In this document: positions 26,137-35,139 of the stretch, one piece after another
Layout: each line of letters opens with the position of its first letter
Numbering within the stretch: the stretch's first letter is position 1
Assembly: GCF_000284295.1 (NCBI RefSeq)
Contig: NC_017093.1
Location: 5,022,001-5,086,000 of the forward strand
Reading direction: 5' to 3'
Length of the DNA: 64,000 nt
DNA from: Actinoplanes missouriensis 431
GTDB lineage: Bacteria > Actinomycetota > Actinomycetes > Mycobacteriales > Micromonosporaceae
The notes under the pieces: generated by a model
Seen by the model: only the letters and a program-made list of their open reading frames with translations
What the model was told of the DNA's origin: nothing
The model's database searches: none
Program-made: the position numbers and the translations under genes

Positions 26137-26239
26137 GTCAGCGGCGCCCTGAGGGCGGCGTCGTCCGGCTCGGCATGGCTGGAAGCGTACCGCCGCCCCG
26201 ATCTCGCCCCGCGTCACCCCGCCGCCCGGCGCCCCGGCG

Positions 26240-27658
26240 TCACGCCGCGCGGCGCGCTGCCTTGTCGCGGTACATCGCCTGATCGGCGCGGCGGATCAGC
26301 TCGTCCGCGTCGAGCAGACCGTCGGAGCAGACCGTGCCGACGCTGGCGCCCACCCGTACCGTCTCGCCGGAGATCGCGACCGGCGCGGTCAGCGCGTCCC
26401 GGACATGGCCGGTCAGCCGCTCGGCGGCGCCCGGCCCGCGGGAGAGCAGGACGAACTCGTCGCCGCCGTACCGGGCGACCGTGTCGCCCTCCGGCAGGCC
26501 GGCCCGCAGCCGGGCCGCCACCTCGGTGAGCAGCCGGTCCCCGGCCAGGTGACCGAGCCGGTCGTTGACCGCCTTGAACCCGTTGAGGTCGCAGAAGAGC
26601 AGCACCACCTCGGGGCGGCCGCTGGCGCGTTCCGCGGCCAGCGCGGCGTCCAGCCGGTTCCACAGCTCGGCCCGGTTCGGCAACCCGGTCAGCAGGTCGT
26701 GAGTGGCCTGGTGGCGCATCCGGGCCTCGGCGATCTCGCGCTGATCGGCGAGCCGGGCCACCCGGATCGCGACGAGCACCACGATCAGCAGGTTGCCGAC
26801 GGTCAGCAGCGCGGTGTCACCGCGCGCGCCGAGGAACTCGCGGGCCGCGGCGACCAGCGGCACCACGGTGACCGCCGAGGTCAGGAAGATGACCCGGATC
26901 CGGAAGGGACGTTCCTTGGGCGCCGGTCCGGGCTGGGCCAGCCGTTCCGCGCCGGGCATCAGCGCGGCCAGCCCGACCAGCAGATAGGTGACGACGAAGA
27001 GCATCTCGCGGCCGGCCGAGGACGACCCGGTGATGGTGCCGGTCGCGGTGGCCGCCGCGGTCGCCCCGGCCAGGTCGCACACCATCGCGACGGCGAGCAG
27101 CGCCAGCGGCAGCGGCGGCCGCCGGGCGATCACCACGAGCCGGAGCATCGCGCCGAGCACTCCGGCGAGCAGCAGCACGGTGGCCAGCAGCGTGGTCTGC
27201 CGGCCCACCACGACCCGCGCCGTGTTCAGGGCGGGCTGCAGCAGCGCGGTCCAGGTCAGCGCGGCCACCACGATCGCCACCACGCTCGCGTCGATCAGGC
27301 CGCCGACGTCGTCGCGGCCGCGCCGCAGCACCAGCAGCACCGCGGCGACCAGCAGATGGACGTGACTGACCGCCACCAGGATCTCGCCGGCCGCGCTGTG
27401 CGGCCCGTCGGCGGCCACGATCGCCACATTGGTCACGACCAGCCAGCCGAGACCCAGGGCAAGCCATCGGTACGGGGCCCGCTCGGCCACCGCCACCCGC
27501 GGCAGGACGCTCAGCACCGCCACGCCGGCGAGCACCGAGACGAGCAGCATCACCACCTGCCGCCCCGGAGGGGACGCCAGCGGCATGGCTGCGGTCAGTG
27601 TCCCCGCCACCACCAGGTAGACGGACACGCCGAGAAAACGGGTCACGAGCCAATCCAT
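26240..27658 (-). CDS. Membrane diguanylate cyclase (GGDEF)
   Basis: A 472-residue protein with about eight to nine hydrophobic helices (residues 1-295) and a C-terminal GGDEF domain. The active-site loop GGDEF is at 398-402, after DLLTGLPNRA and FCDLNGFKAVNDRLGH, so it should make c-di-GMP from two GTP. The allosteric I-site (RxxD five residues before GGDEF) appears absent: the stretch reads PEGDTVARYGGDEF, with Pro where Arg is expected, so product inhibition may be lost. Lies upstream of the orphan toxin gene and divergent from gnd. Confidence 0.88.
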   Translation of the reverse strand: MDWLVTRFLGVSVYLVVAGTLTAAMPLASPPGRQVVMLLVSVLAGVAVLSVLPRVAVAERAPYRWLALGLGWLVVTNVAIVAADGPHSAAGEILVAVSHVHLLVAAVLLVLRRGRDDVGGLIDASVVAIVVAALTWTALLQPALNTARVVVGRQTTLLATVLLLAGVLGAMLRLVVIARRPPLPLALLAVAMVCDLAGATAAATATGTITGSSSAGREMLFVVTYLLVGLAALMPGAERLAQPGPAPKERPFRIRVIFLTSAVTVVPLVAAAREFLGARGDTALLTVGNLLIVVLVAIRVARLADQREIAEARMRHQATHDLLTGLPNRAELWNRLDAALAAERASGRPEVVLLFCDLNGFKAVNDRLGHLAGDRLLTEVAARLRAGLPEGDTVARYGGDEFVLLSRGPGAAERLTGHVRDALTAPVAISGETVRVGASVGTVCSDGLLDADELIRRADQAMYRDKAARRAA

Positions 27659-27722
27659 CGGTCACCGGGGTCGCGACCTGAGCTTGCTCAACACGTGGGC
27701 ACGATCGAACCTCCGGCGGCCC

Positions 27723-27754
27723 GAACCCGTAAGAATGACGGCGGGAACCCGTAA
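27723..27754. promoter_or_regulatory. Direct repeat upstream of gnd
   Basis: GAACCCGTAA occurs at 27723-27732 and 27745-27754, a 22-bp step, 30 bp before the gnd start. The second copy also forms an inverted match with GGGTTTC at 27762-27768. It could be a regulator site overlapping the promoter; the regulator is unknown. Confidence 0.3.
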
Positions 27755-27784
27755 CACCGCGGGGTTTCGAGGAAGGACGCAGTG

Positions 27785-29224
27785 ATGTCGCAGAAGGCGC
27801 AGATCGGAGTCACCGGCCTGGCGGTGATGGGCCGCAACCTGGCTCGCAACTTCGCCCGGCACGGTCACACCGTGGCGGTGCACAACCGGTCCTACGGGCG
27901 CACCAAGGAACTGGTCGAGGAATTCGGCCATGAGGGCACGTTCCTGGCCGCCGAGACCGCCGAGCAGTTCGTCGCGAGCCTGGAGCGTCCCCGCCGCGTC
28001 GTGATCATGGTGAAGGCCGGTCCCGCCACCGACGCCGTGATCGACGAGTTCGCCCCGCTGCTCGAAGAGGGCGACATGCTGATCGACGCCGGCAACGCGC
28101 ACTTCGCGGACACCCGGCGCCGGGAGGCCGCCCTCAAGGAGCGCGGCCTGCACTTCGTCGGCACCGGCGTGTCCGGCGGCGAGGAGGGCGCGCTGCACGG
28201 CCCGAGCATCATGCCCGGTGGCTCGAAGGAGTCCTACGAAGCGCTCGGCCCGCTGCTGGAGGACATCTCGGCGAAGGTCGACGGCGAGCCGTGCTGCGTG
28301 CACGTCGGCCCGGACGGCGCCGGCCACTTCGTCAAGATGGTGCACAACGGCATCGAGTACGCCGACATGCAGCTCATCGCCGAGGCGTACGACCTGCTGC
28401 GTCAGGTCGGCGGGCACACCCCGGCCGAGATCGCGCAGGTCTTCGGTGACTGGAACTCGGGGCGGCTCGGCTCGTACCTCATCGAGATCACCGCTGAGGT
28501 GCTGAAGCAGACCGACGCGTCGACCGGGCAGCCGTTCGTCGACGTGGTGCTCGACCGGGCGGAGCAGAAGGGGACCGGGCGCTGGACCGTACAGGCGGCT
28601 CTTGATCTCGGTGTCCCGGTCTCCGGCATCGCCGAGTCGGTCTTCGCCCGCGCTCTCTCCGGCGGCGCCGACGTGCGTGACGCCGCGGCGGCGGCGAACC
28701 TGCCCGGCCCGGCCGCGAACTCCGGCGTGCACAACGGCGACCTGGTCGCGGACGTCGAGCAGGCCCTGTTCGCCTCCAAGATCGTGGCCTATGCGCAGGG
28801 CTTCCAGCAGATCCAGGCCGCCAGCACCGAGTACGGCTGGGACATCGACCCGGGCGCGATGGCCAAGATCTGGCGGGCCGGCTGCATCATCCGGGCCAAG
28901 TTCCTGGACTTCATCAAGCAGGCGTACGACAAGAACCCGTCCCTGCCGACACTGCTCGTCGACGACTACTTCCTGGACGCCGTCGCCGGCGCGCAGGACG
29001 CCTGGCGGCGCGTCGTCGTCACCGCGGCGCAGCAGGGCATCCCGGCGCCGGGCTTCTCGTCGGCGCTGGCGTACTACGACGGGCTGCGCGCCAAGCGGCT
29101 GCCGGCGGCGCTGATCCAGGGACAGCGGGACTTCTTCGGGGCGCACACCTACCACCGGGTGGACAAGCCGGGCTCGTTCCACACCCTCTGGGCGACCGAC
29201 GACCGTCGCGAGATCGACGCCTGA
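27785..29224 (+). CDS. gnd: 6-phosphogluconate dehydrogenase (decarboxylating)
   Basis: A 479-residue enzyme of full length for the long-chain (dimeric) 6PGDH type. It starts IGVTGLAVMGRNLARN (Rossmann motif GLAVMG), has NRSYGRTKEL, the active-site block GTGVSGGEEGALHGPSIMPGG (read as two parts) and catalytic FVKMVHNGIEYADMQ (Lys and Asn), and ends with YHRVDKPGSFHTLW. It converts 6-phosphogluconate to ribulose 5-phosphate with NADP+ in the pentose phosphate pathway. AGGAAGG lies 8 nt before ATG 27785; a GTG sits one codon earlier. Confidence 0.95.
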   Translation: MSQKAQIGVTGLAVMGRNLARNFARHGHTVAVHNRSYGRTKELVEEFGHEGTFLAAETAEQFVASLERPRRVVIMVKAGPATDAVIDEFAPLLEEGDMLIDAGNAHFADTRRREAALKERGLHFVGTGVSGGEEGALHGPSIMPGGSKESYEALGPLLEDISAKVDGEPCCVHVGPDGAGHFVKMVHNGIEYADMQLIAEAYDLLRQVGGHTPAEIAQVFGDWNSGRLGSYLIEITAEVLKQTDASTGQPFVDVVLDRAEQKGTGRWTVQAALDLGVPVSGIAESVFARALSGGADVRDAAAAANLPGPAANSGVHNGDLVADVEQALFASKIVAYAQGFQQIQAASTEYGWDIDPGAMAKIWRAGCIIRAKFLDFIKQAYDKNPSLPTLLVDDYFLDAVAGAQDAWRRVVVTAAQQGIPAPGFSSALAYYDGLRAKRLPAALIQGQRDFFGAHTYHRVDKPGSFHTLWATDDRREIDA

Positions 29225-29674
29225 TCGGTTTCCCGCCCGCCCCGCCGCCCGGTCCGGTCGGCGGGGCGGTGTCGTCGTGGGCGCGGCGACGTCGTGGTGG
29301 CGCGGCGGCGCTGTGGTGGCGCGGCGGCGCTGTGGTGGCGGGGCGGTGTCGTGGCGGGCGCGGATCCGAGCCGTAGCCCACGCAGGTAAAACGGCCGGAT
29401 GACCAGCGCCGGCTACGGCTCGCCACGCCGAGCCGTAGGCCACGCGGGCAAACACCGCTTGATCACCGCGCTGGGCTACGGCTCGGGGACGGCAAACCTG
29501 CGTCGGCTACGGCTCGCGAACCGGAAACCTGCGCCGGCTACGGCTCGGACCGCCACCACGCCACGGCGCCGGCCGCCGCAACGCCCACGGCACGGCACGG
29601 CACGGCACGGGGCGTGGCGACGCCCGGCACGGACCGCCGCCACGCCCCGGCTCAGAGCACCGCCACGCCCCGGC
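29225..29674. repeat. Non-coding array of CTACGGCTCG repeats
   Basis: A 450-bp gap with no credible gene. The 10-mer CTACGGCTCG or its complement occurs six times: 29367-29376 (minus), 29413-29422 (plus), 29429-29438 (minus), 29476-29485, 29507-29516 and 29538-29547 (plus). The last three are exactly 31 bp apart, and each copy is preceded by a related AAACCTGCGTSGG-like stretch, giving a ~24-bp element. The copies at 29413 and 29429 form a 10-bp hairpin with a 6-nt loop. Flanking parts hold simple GTGGTGGCG and CACGG tandem repeats (about 29280-29345 and 29585-29610). Confidence 0.65.
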
Positions 29675-31018
29675 TCAGAGCGCCGCCGCCTCCGGCTCGG
29701 CCGGGGCGCGGGCCGTCCGGGCGTTCAGCCGCCGGTAGGGCCTGCTCATCAGCGCCAGCGCCGTGGCGATCACCCCGATGACGCCGGTCAGGACGAAGAC
29801 CAGCGCGATCCCCCGGTCCGCCCCGGTCCCGAACCACGAGCCGAGCTCCCGGGCGCCCCACCCGTCGACCATGAACGGGATGAACACGAACTGCGTGATC
29901 GGCGAGATCAGGAACGCGGTCAGCGGCGACGCCGCCTGCTCCGCGCTCTGTGCCAGCCCGAACACCCGGCCCTGCCGCTCGTAGGGCACCACCTTCTGCA
30001 GGATCGTCTGCTCGGCGGCTTCGGCATACGGCATGAGCAGCATGTACAGGTAGAACCCGACGGCCAGCCACCAGATCGACGCCCGCAGCGGGAAGACGAT
30101 GATGATCGCCCAGAGCGCCACGTTGATCAGCAGCAGGAGGCGCACCGGCTGACGGCCGAGACCGGTCCGGGACACCACGATGCCGCCGACGATCATGCCG
30201 GTGCTGAGGACGCCCCAGAGCAGTCCCCAGGCCTGCACCGACACCAGGGACAACCCGTAGGCGTCGGCCAGGGCCATGAAGACGCCGCCGAGGAAGTTGT
30301 TGAACATGCTGAACAGGATCAGCGCGGTCAGCCCGGGCACGCCCGCGATGATCCGCAGGGTGCCGCGGATGTCGACGCCTCCCACCGAAGGGGTGTCCCC
30401 GTGCGGAACCTCCCGCTCCGGGATCGTCACGAACGACAGGTGCAGGATCGCCAGGCCGAGCGCCGCCATCGCCAGGATGATCACCGAGCGCATCCCGTCG
30501 AAGGCCACCAGCACGCCGCTGATCACGGACGTGGTCAGGAACGTCGTGCCGGTGACCGTGCCGACCAGGCCGTTGGCGCGGTCCCGGGTGTCCTCCTCGA
30601 TGAGCAGGGTGACGAGGGTGGGCGTGGCGATGGTCCGGATGTTGCCGGCGATCACGCCGAACATGAGCAGCAGGATCAGCGCCCAGAGCGCGACGCTCGC
30701 CGGATCGTGGAAATCATCCGCCGGGGTGACCAGGTAGACGGCGAAGGCGCCGGCGTAGAACAGCAGCGACGCGGCCGCCGAGCCCTGCAGCGCGGCCTTC
30801 TTGCGGTGCCCGTCGACGATGCTGCCGAACCAGATGCCGGTGGCCGCGGTCAGCAGCAGGAAGATGCCCGAGATCATCCCGGTGGCGAAGACCGACCTCG
30901 TCTGCAGATAGACCCAGAAGGTCACCGCGAACCAGACGGTGAAGTTCATGACCGACACCAGCAGCGTGTTGGCGAGGATCTGGTAGAAGGTCTTCACATG
31001 GCCCTGGATGGAGGTCAT
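29675..31018 (-). CDS. MFS transporter (EntS/MFS_3-like)
   Basis: A 447-residue protein with about 12 hydrophobic segments. It begins with an amphipathic stretch, then NFTVWFAVTFWVYLQTRS. The loop after helix 2 reads GSIVDGHRKKAA, the MFS motif A (G-x-x-x-D-x-x-x-R-K). The central part GLVGTVTGTTFLTTSVISG matches drug or siderophore exporters of the EntS type. The substrate is unknown. ATG 31018 lies 5 bp beyond the stop of the GGDEF-EAL gene on the same strand, so they probably share a transcript. Two ATG-proximal starts are not distinguished. Confidence 0.8.
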   Translation of the reverse strand: MTSIQGHVKTFYQILANTLLVSVMNFTVWFAVTFWVYLQTRSVFATGMISGIFLLLTAATGIWFGSIVDGHRKKAALQGSAAASLLFYAGAFAVYLVTPADDFHDPASVALWALILLLMFGVIAGNIRTIATPTLVTLLIEEDTRDRANGLVGTVTGTTFLTTSVISGVLVAFDGMRSVIILAMAALGLAILHLSFVTIPEREVPHGDTPSVGGVDIRGTLRIIAGVPGLTALILFSMFNNFLGGVFMALADAYGLSLVSVQAWGLLWGVLSTGMIVGGIVVSRTGLGRQPVRLLLLINVALWAIIIVFPLRASIWWLAVGFYLYMLLMPYAEAAEQTILQKVVPYERQGRVFGLAQSAEQAASPLTAFLISPITQFVFIPFMVDGWGARELGSWFGTGADRGIALVFVLTGVIGVIATALALMSRPYRRLNARTARAPAEPEAAAL

Positions 31019-31023
31019 GCCCG

Positions 31024-33366
31024 TTAAGGTACGACCTCAACGGTGGTGGAAGTCCAGCGAGAATCGGCCATCAGCGCGCCGCACTCGGCGGCCGGCAACG
31101 GTCGCGCCATGAAGAACCCCTGCCCGTACCGGTAACCCATGGCCCGCAGCCGGTCCATCTGCGCCTGGCTCTCGATGCCCTCGGCCACCGCCTTGAGCTG
31201 CAGATGCTCGGCGAGCTGCGCCACCGCGCCGGCCACCGCGAGGCGTCCCCGGTCCTCGCCGTCGGCGATTCCGTCGACGAACGACTTGTCGAGCTTGAGC
31301 ACGTCGACCGGGAACGCGCGGAGCAGGCTCAGCGACGACTGGCCGGTGCCGAAGTCGTCGAGCGCGAGCCGCACACCCATCTCGTGCAGCGCCTCCAGGG
31401 TGGCCCGGACCTGCCAGCCGTCGACCACCGACGACTCGGTGACCTCGAGGATCAGGTTGACCGGGGTCAGGCCGGTGTCGCTGAGGACGGCGGCGACCTC
31501 GTCGACGAAGCCCGCCTCGCGCAGTTGCCGTACCGCGACGTTGACGTTGACCGCCTCGATCGCGCCGTCGCCGTGCTCGTCGCGCCAGCGGGCGAGCTGC
31601 TCGCAGGCCTCGCGCAGCACCCACGTGCCGAGTGGCACGATCAGCCCGGACCGCTCGGCGACCGGGATGAACTCGGCGGGTGAGACGAAGCCGCGCTGCG
31701 GGTGCTGCCAGCGGACCAGGGCCTCGGCGCCGGCGAGACGGCCGGTGACCAGGTCGTACACGGGCTGGTAGAGCAGGCGCAGCTCGCCGCGGAGGATGGC
31801 GGTGCGCAGCTCGCTGGCGAGCAGCGCGTGGCTGACCATGTCCTGCCGCATCTGCGGCTCGAACCGGGTCCAGGACGCCTTGCCGGACTCCTTGGCCGCG
31901 TACATCGCGATGTCGGCGTTGCGCAGGACCTCGTCGGCGGTCTCGCCGTGCCCGGCGATCGCGATGCCGGCGCTGGCGTGCAGCAGCAGGTTCTGGTCAC
32001 CGAAGTCGAACGGGTCGGCGAGGGCGCGCAGCAGCCGCCCGGCGGCCTCCTCGGCGGTTCGCGGGTCGTCGACCGGCAGCATCACGGCGAACTCGTCGCC
32101 GCCGAGCCGGGCCACCAGCTCGCTCTCCGCGCTCCGGTCGCGCAGCCGCATGGCGACCTGGTGGAGCAGCTGGTCGCCGGCGGCGGGGCCGAGCGTGTCA
32201 TTGATCATCTTGAAGTCGTCGACGTCGATCAGCAGCGCGGTGGCCGGCAGGCAGGAGTCCAGCCGGCTGCCGAGCACCACGCCGAACCGGGCGCGGTTGG
32301 GCAGGCCGGTGAGCGAGTCGGTCAGCGCGAGCCGTTCCAGCTCGGCCTGCTGGCGGCGGATCCCGCGCAGCGCGATGGTGTTCTCGTGCAGGCTGAGCAA
32401 CTGGCGGGCGACCACGAAACCGGCGATCAGCACGGCGCCGATGATCACCGTACGCTGCCGGTTGGTCATCTCCTGGGCGCTGACCGTGACGACCAGGCCG
32501 GCCGTCGCGGTGACCGCGAGGAACGGCAGCAGGTTGAAGAGCGAGCGGTGCGTGAGGACCGGCCGCGGCTCGCCGGCGAGCGAGCGCCGCTGCAGCGCCG
32601 CGCCGCCGCAGACGGCGGCCCCGACCAGCGGCAGGGCCAGCACGGACAGCGCCAGCCGGCTCCAGTCCGCCCCGGCGATCAGCAGGATGGTGCCGGCGAT
32701 CGCGGCGATCGGCGCGACGGTGAGCACCCGCAGCGCCATCGGCTCGACCATGGTCTCCGGCCGGGACGTGGCCTTGCCGATCATCACGAGGAGCAGCACG
32801 CCACCGACGCCGACGATCGCCGCGGCGGTACGGGCGACCAGCGACGTCCCCGCAGGTGCCAGGTCGAGCACCGCGTACCAGAAGATCAGCGCGCTGGCCA
32901 CGGCGACCGTCGCGGCGTCCAGGAGGGCGCGCAGCCAGCCCACGGCGGTGCGCCGCGGCCCGGGCAGCCCGAGGAACGCCTGCATCAGCAGCAGGACCCC
33001 GCACAGCATCGGCACCGCGGTCTGCACCGACAGCCCGGTGTTGTTGTTGGCCCGGGCGAGCGAGACGCAGGAGGCGACCAGCAGGAAGATCGAGGCGTAC
33101 TCCAGACGGCGCCAGAACGTGCGCACCGCCCGGGCGAGCCGCGGCTGCCGGGCGACCCGCCAGCTGGCGTACGTCGCGGCGGCCAGCGCGACCGGCCCGC
33201 CCGCGTAGCCGAGCGTCACGTCGGACGCGGAGCGCAGCAGCAGCCAGAGCAGCACCGCGACGATGGCGCCTGCGGCCGTCACCACCGGAGCCAGCCCTCC
33301 GGCTCGCTGCCTTTCGGGTGCGCTCACGGTCTCCGACTGCTCCTCGCCGACTGGCAGACTTGACAC
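31024..33366 (-). CDS. GGDEF-EAL c-di-GMP protein with membrane sensor
   Basis: A 780-residue protein: ~8 membrane helices (residues ~25-325), GGDEF domain (GGDEF at 422-426), then EAL domain. The EAL motif is at Glu548 (GAEALVRWQHP), and other catalytic markers are present: VNVAVRQL (Asn), EVTES, LDDFGTGQSSL (Asp-Asp), LKLDKSF (Lys), VAEGIES (Glu) and YGQGFFMARP (Gln). Both synthesis and breakdown are therefore possible. The I-site Arg is replaced (AESELVARL). GTG 33366 is used, but GTG 33327 with GGAG nearby is an alternative. Transcribed with the MFS gene downstream. Confidence 0.88.
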   Translation of the reverse strand: MSSLPVGEEQSETVSAPERQRAGGLAPVVTAAGAIVAVLLWLLLRSASDVTLGYAGGPVALAAATYASWRVARQPRLARAVRTFWRRLEYASIFLLVASCVSLARANNNTGLSVQTAVPMLCGVLLLMQAFLGLPGPRRTAVGWLRALLDAATVAVASALIFWYAVLDLAPAGTSLVARTAAAIVGVGGVLLLVMIGKATSRPETMVEPMALRVLTVAPIAAIAGTILLIAGADWSRLALSVLALPLVGAAVCGGAALQRRSLAGEPRPVLTHRSLFNLLPFLAVTATAGLVVTVSAQEMTNRQRTVIIGAVLIAGFVVARQLLSLHENTIALRGIRRQQAELERLALTDSLTGLPNRARFGVVLGSRLDSCLPATALLIDVDDFKMINDTLGPAAGDQLLHQVAMRLRDRSAESELVARLGGDEFAVMLPVDDPRTAEEAAGRLLRALADPFDFGDQNLLLHASAGIAIAGHGETADEVLRNADIAMYAAKESGKASWTRFEPQMRQDMVSHALLASELRTAILRGELRLLYQPVYDLVTGRLAGAEALVRWQHPQRGFVSPAEFIPVAERSGLIVPLGTWVLREACEQLARWRDEHGDGAIEAVNVNVAVRQLREAGFVDEVAAVLSDTGLTPVNLILEVTESSVVDGWQVRATLEALHEMGVRLALDDFGTGQSSLSLLRAFPVDVLKLDKSFVDGIADGEDRGRLAVAGAVAQLAEHLQLKAVAEGIESQAQMDRLRAMGYRYGQGFFMARPLPAAECGALMADSRWTSTTVEVVP

Positions 33367-33401
33367 AGAACCAGTCGGCGCGGACCAGCCGGACCTGAGT
33401 T

Positions 33402-35051
33402 CTATCCCTCCAGCGCCGCCGAAACGACGCCGCGGGCCTCCTCCTGGATCCGGGCCAGGTGCTCCGGACCTTGGAACGACTCGGCATAGATCTTGTAGAC
33501 GTCCTCGGTGCCGGACGGCCGGGCCGCGAACCAGCCGGACTCGGTCACCACCTTGAGCCCGCCGATCGCCGCGCCGTTACCGGGGGCGCTGGTCAGCACC
33601 CCGGTGATCGGCTCGCCGGCCAGTTCCTTCGCGGTCACCTGGGACGGCGACAGCTTGCCGAGGACGGCCTTCTGCTCGCGGGTCGCCGGCGCGTCGATCC
33701 GGGCGTAGGCCGGTTCGCCGAAGCGGTCCGTCAGCTCCCGGTACAGAACAGAAGGCGTCTTGCCCGTGGTGGCGATGATCTCGGACGCCAGCAGGTCGAG
33801 CAGGATGCCGTCCTTGTCGGTGCTCCACACGCTGCCGTCGCGGCGCAGGAACGACGCCCCGGCGCTCTCCTCGCCGCCGAAGCCGATCGACGCGTCAAGC
33901 AGGCCGGGCACGAACCACTTGAAGCCGACCGGCACCTCGTCGAGGCGGCGGCCCAGGTCGGCGGCGACCCGGTCGATCATCGAGGAGGAGACGAGCGTCT
34001 TGCCGATGCCGGCGCCGGCCGGCCAGTCGGTGCGGGCCCGGAACAGGTACCCGATCGCGACCGCGAGGTAGTGGTTCGGGTTCATCAGCCCGCCGTCCGG
34101 GGTGACGATGCCGTGCCGGTCGGCGTCGGCGTCGTTGCCGGTGGCGATCTGGAACCGGTCCTTCTGCTCGATCAGCGACGCCATCGCGTACGGCGAGGAG
34201 CAGTCCATCCGGATCTTGCCGTCCCAGTCCAGCGTCATGAAACCGAACCGCGGGTCCACGGCAGGGTTCACCACGGTCAGGTCCAGACCGTGCCGCTGGG
34301 CGATCTCCCCCCAGTACGCGACGCTCGCCCCGCCCAGCGGATCCGCGCCGATCCGGACACCGGCCCGCCGGATCGCCTCGATGTCGATCACCGAGGGCAG
34401 GTCGTCCACGTACGTGGCGAGGAAGTCGTACCCGGAGACGGTGGCCGACTCGCGGGCCCGGACCGCGCTGATCCGCCGCACGTCCTTGAGACCGCCGGCG
34501 ATCAGCTCGTTCGCCCGGTCCTGGATCCACTTGGTGGCGTCGGTGTCGGCCGGCCCGCCGTTCGGCGGGTTGTACTTGAAACCGCCGTCGTCCGGCGGGT
34601 TGTGCGACGGCGTGACGACGACGCCGTCGGCGAGCCCGTCGTTGCGCGCGCGGGTCCGGTTGTAGGTGAGGATCGCGTGCGACAGGGCGGGCGTCGGCGT
34701 GTACCCGTCCCGGCTGTCGATCAGCGTGGTGACGTCGTTGGCGGCGAACACCTCGAGCGCCGTGATCATCGCGGGCTCGCTCAGCGCGTGCGTGTCGCGG
34801 GCCAGGAAGAGCGGCCCGTCGGTGCCCTGCTCCCGCCGGTACTCGACGATGGCCTGGCTGGTGGCGGCGATGTGGTCCTCGTTGAACGCGGTGCGCAGGC
34901 TGGAGCCGCGGTGCCCGGAGGTGCCGAACGCGACGCGCTGCCCCGCCTGGCCCGGATCCGGGTGCTCCGTGTAGTAACGCGAGATGACTTTGGGCACGTC
35001 GATCAGATCAGCCGGTTCGGCGGGCGTGCCGGCGCGGGGGTGGGTGGACAT
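33402..35051 (-). CDS. pgm: Phosphoglucomutase (alpha-D-glucose phosphate-specific)
   Basis: A 549-residue enzyme of the expected length. The phosphoserine loop is TPSHNPPDDGG (Ser149), preceded by FGTSGHRGSS. The metal loop is GNDADADRHG, the sugar-binding loop GGEESAGAS, and the phosphate-binding site RPSGTEDVYK. It interconverts glucose 1-phosphate and glucose 6-phosphate, linking glycogen metabolism (glgX in this window) with glycolysis and the pentose phosphate route (gnd). AAAGGAGG lies 5 nt before ATG 35051, which decides the start over the longer open frame. Divergent from the copper-protein gene across 88 bp. Confidence 0.94.
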   Translation of the reverse strand: MSTHPRAGTPAEPADLIDVPKVISRYYTEHPDPGQAGQRVAFGTSGHRGSSLRTAFNEDHIAATSQAIVEYRREQGTDGPLFLARDTHALSEPAMITALEVFAANDVTTLIDSRDGYTPTPALSHAILTYNRTRARNDGLADGVVVTPSHNPPDDGGFKYNPPNGGPADTDATKWIQDRANELIAGGLKDVRRISAVRARESATVSGYDFLATYVDDLPSVIDIEAIRRAGVRIGADPLGGASVAYWGEIAQRHGLDLTVVNPAVDPRFGFMTLDWDGKIRMDCSSPYAMASLIEQKDRFQIATGNDADADRHGIVTPDGGLMNPNHYLAVAIGYLFRARTDWPAGAGIGKTLVSSSMIDRVAADLGRRLDEVPVGFKWFVPGLLDASIGFGGEESAGASFLRRDGSVWSTDKDGILLDLLASEIIATTGKTPSVLYRELTDRFGEPAYARIDAPATREQKAVLGKLSPSQVTAKELAGEPITGVLTSAPGNGAAIGGLKVVTESGWFAARPSGTEDVYKIYAESFQGPEHLARIQEEARGVVSAALEG

Positions 35052-35139
35052 CGCGGCCTCCTTTGGAGCGTGGACCTGTGCGGAATCGTATCGAGCGGCC
35101 CGGTTGAACCTTTCCCCCGCACCATCCGAACTACCTTCT

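Noticed and set aside
29360..29550. CRISPR array
   Set aside because: Repeats are short, occur in both orientations and are unevenly spaced except for three copies; no cas genes nearby.
29399..31027. 542-codon plus-strand frame
   Set aside because: Runs through the repeat array and antisense to an MFS transporter gene; low-complexity Arg/Gln/His translation.
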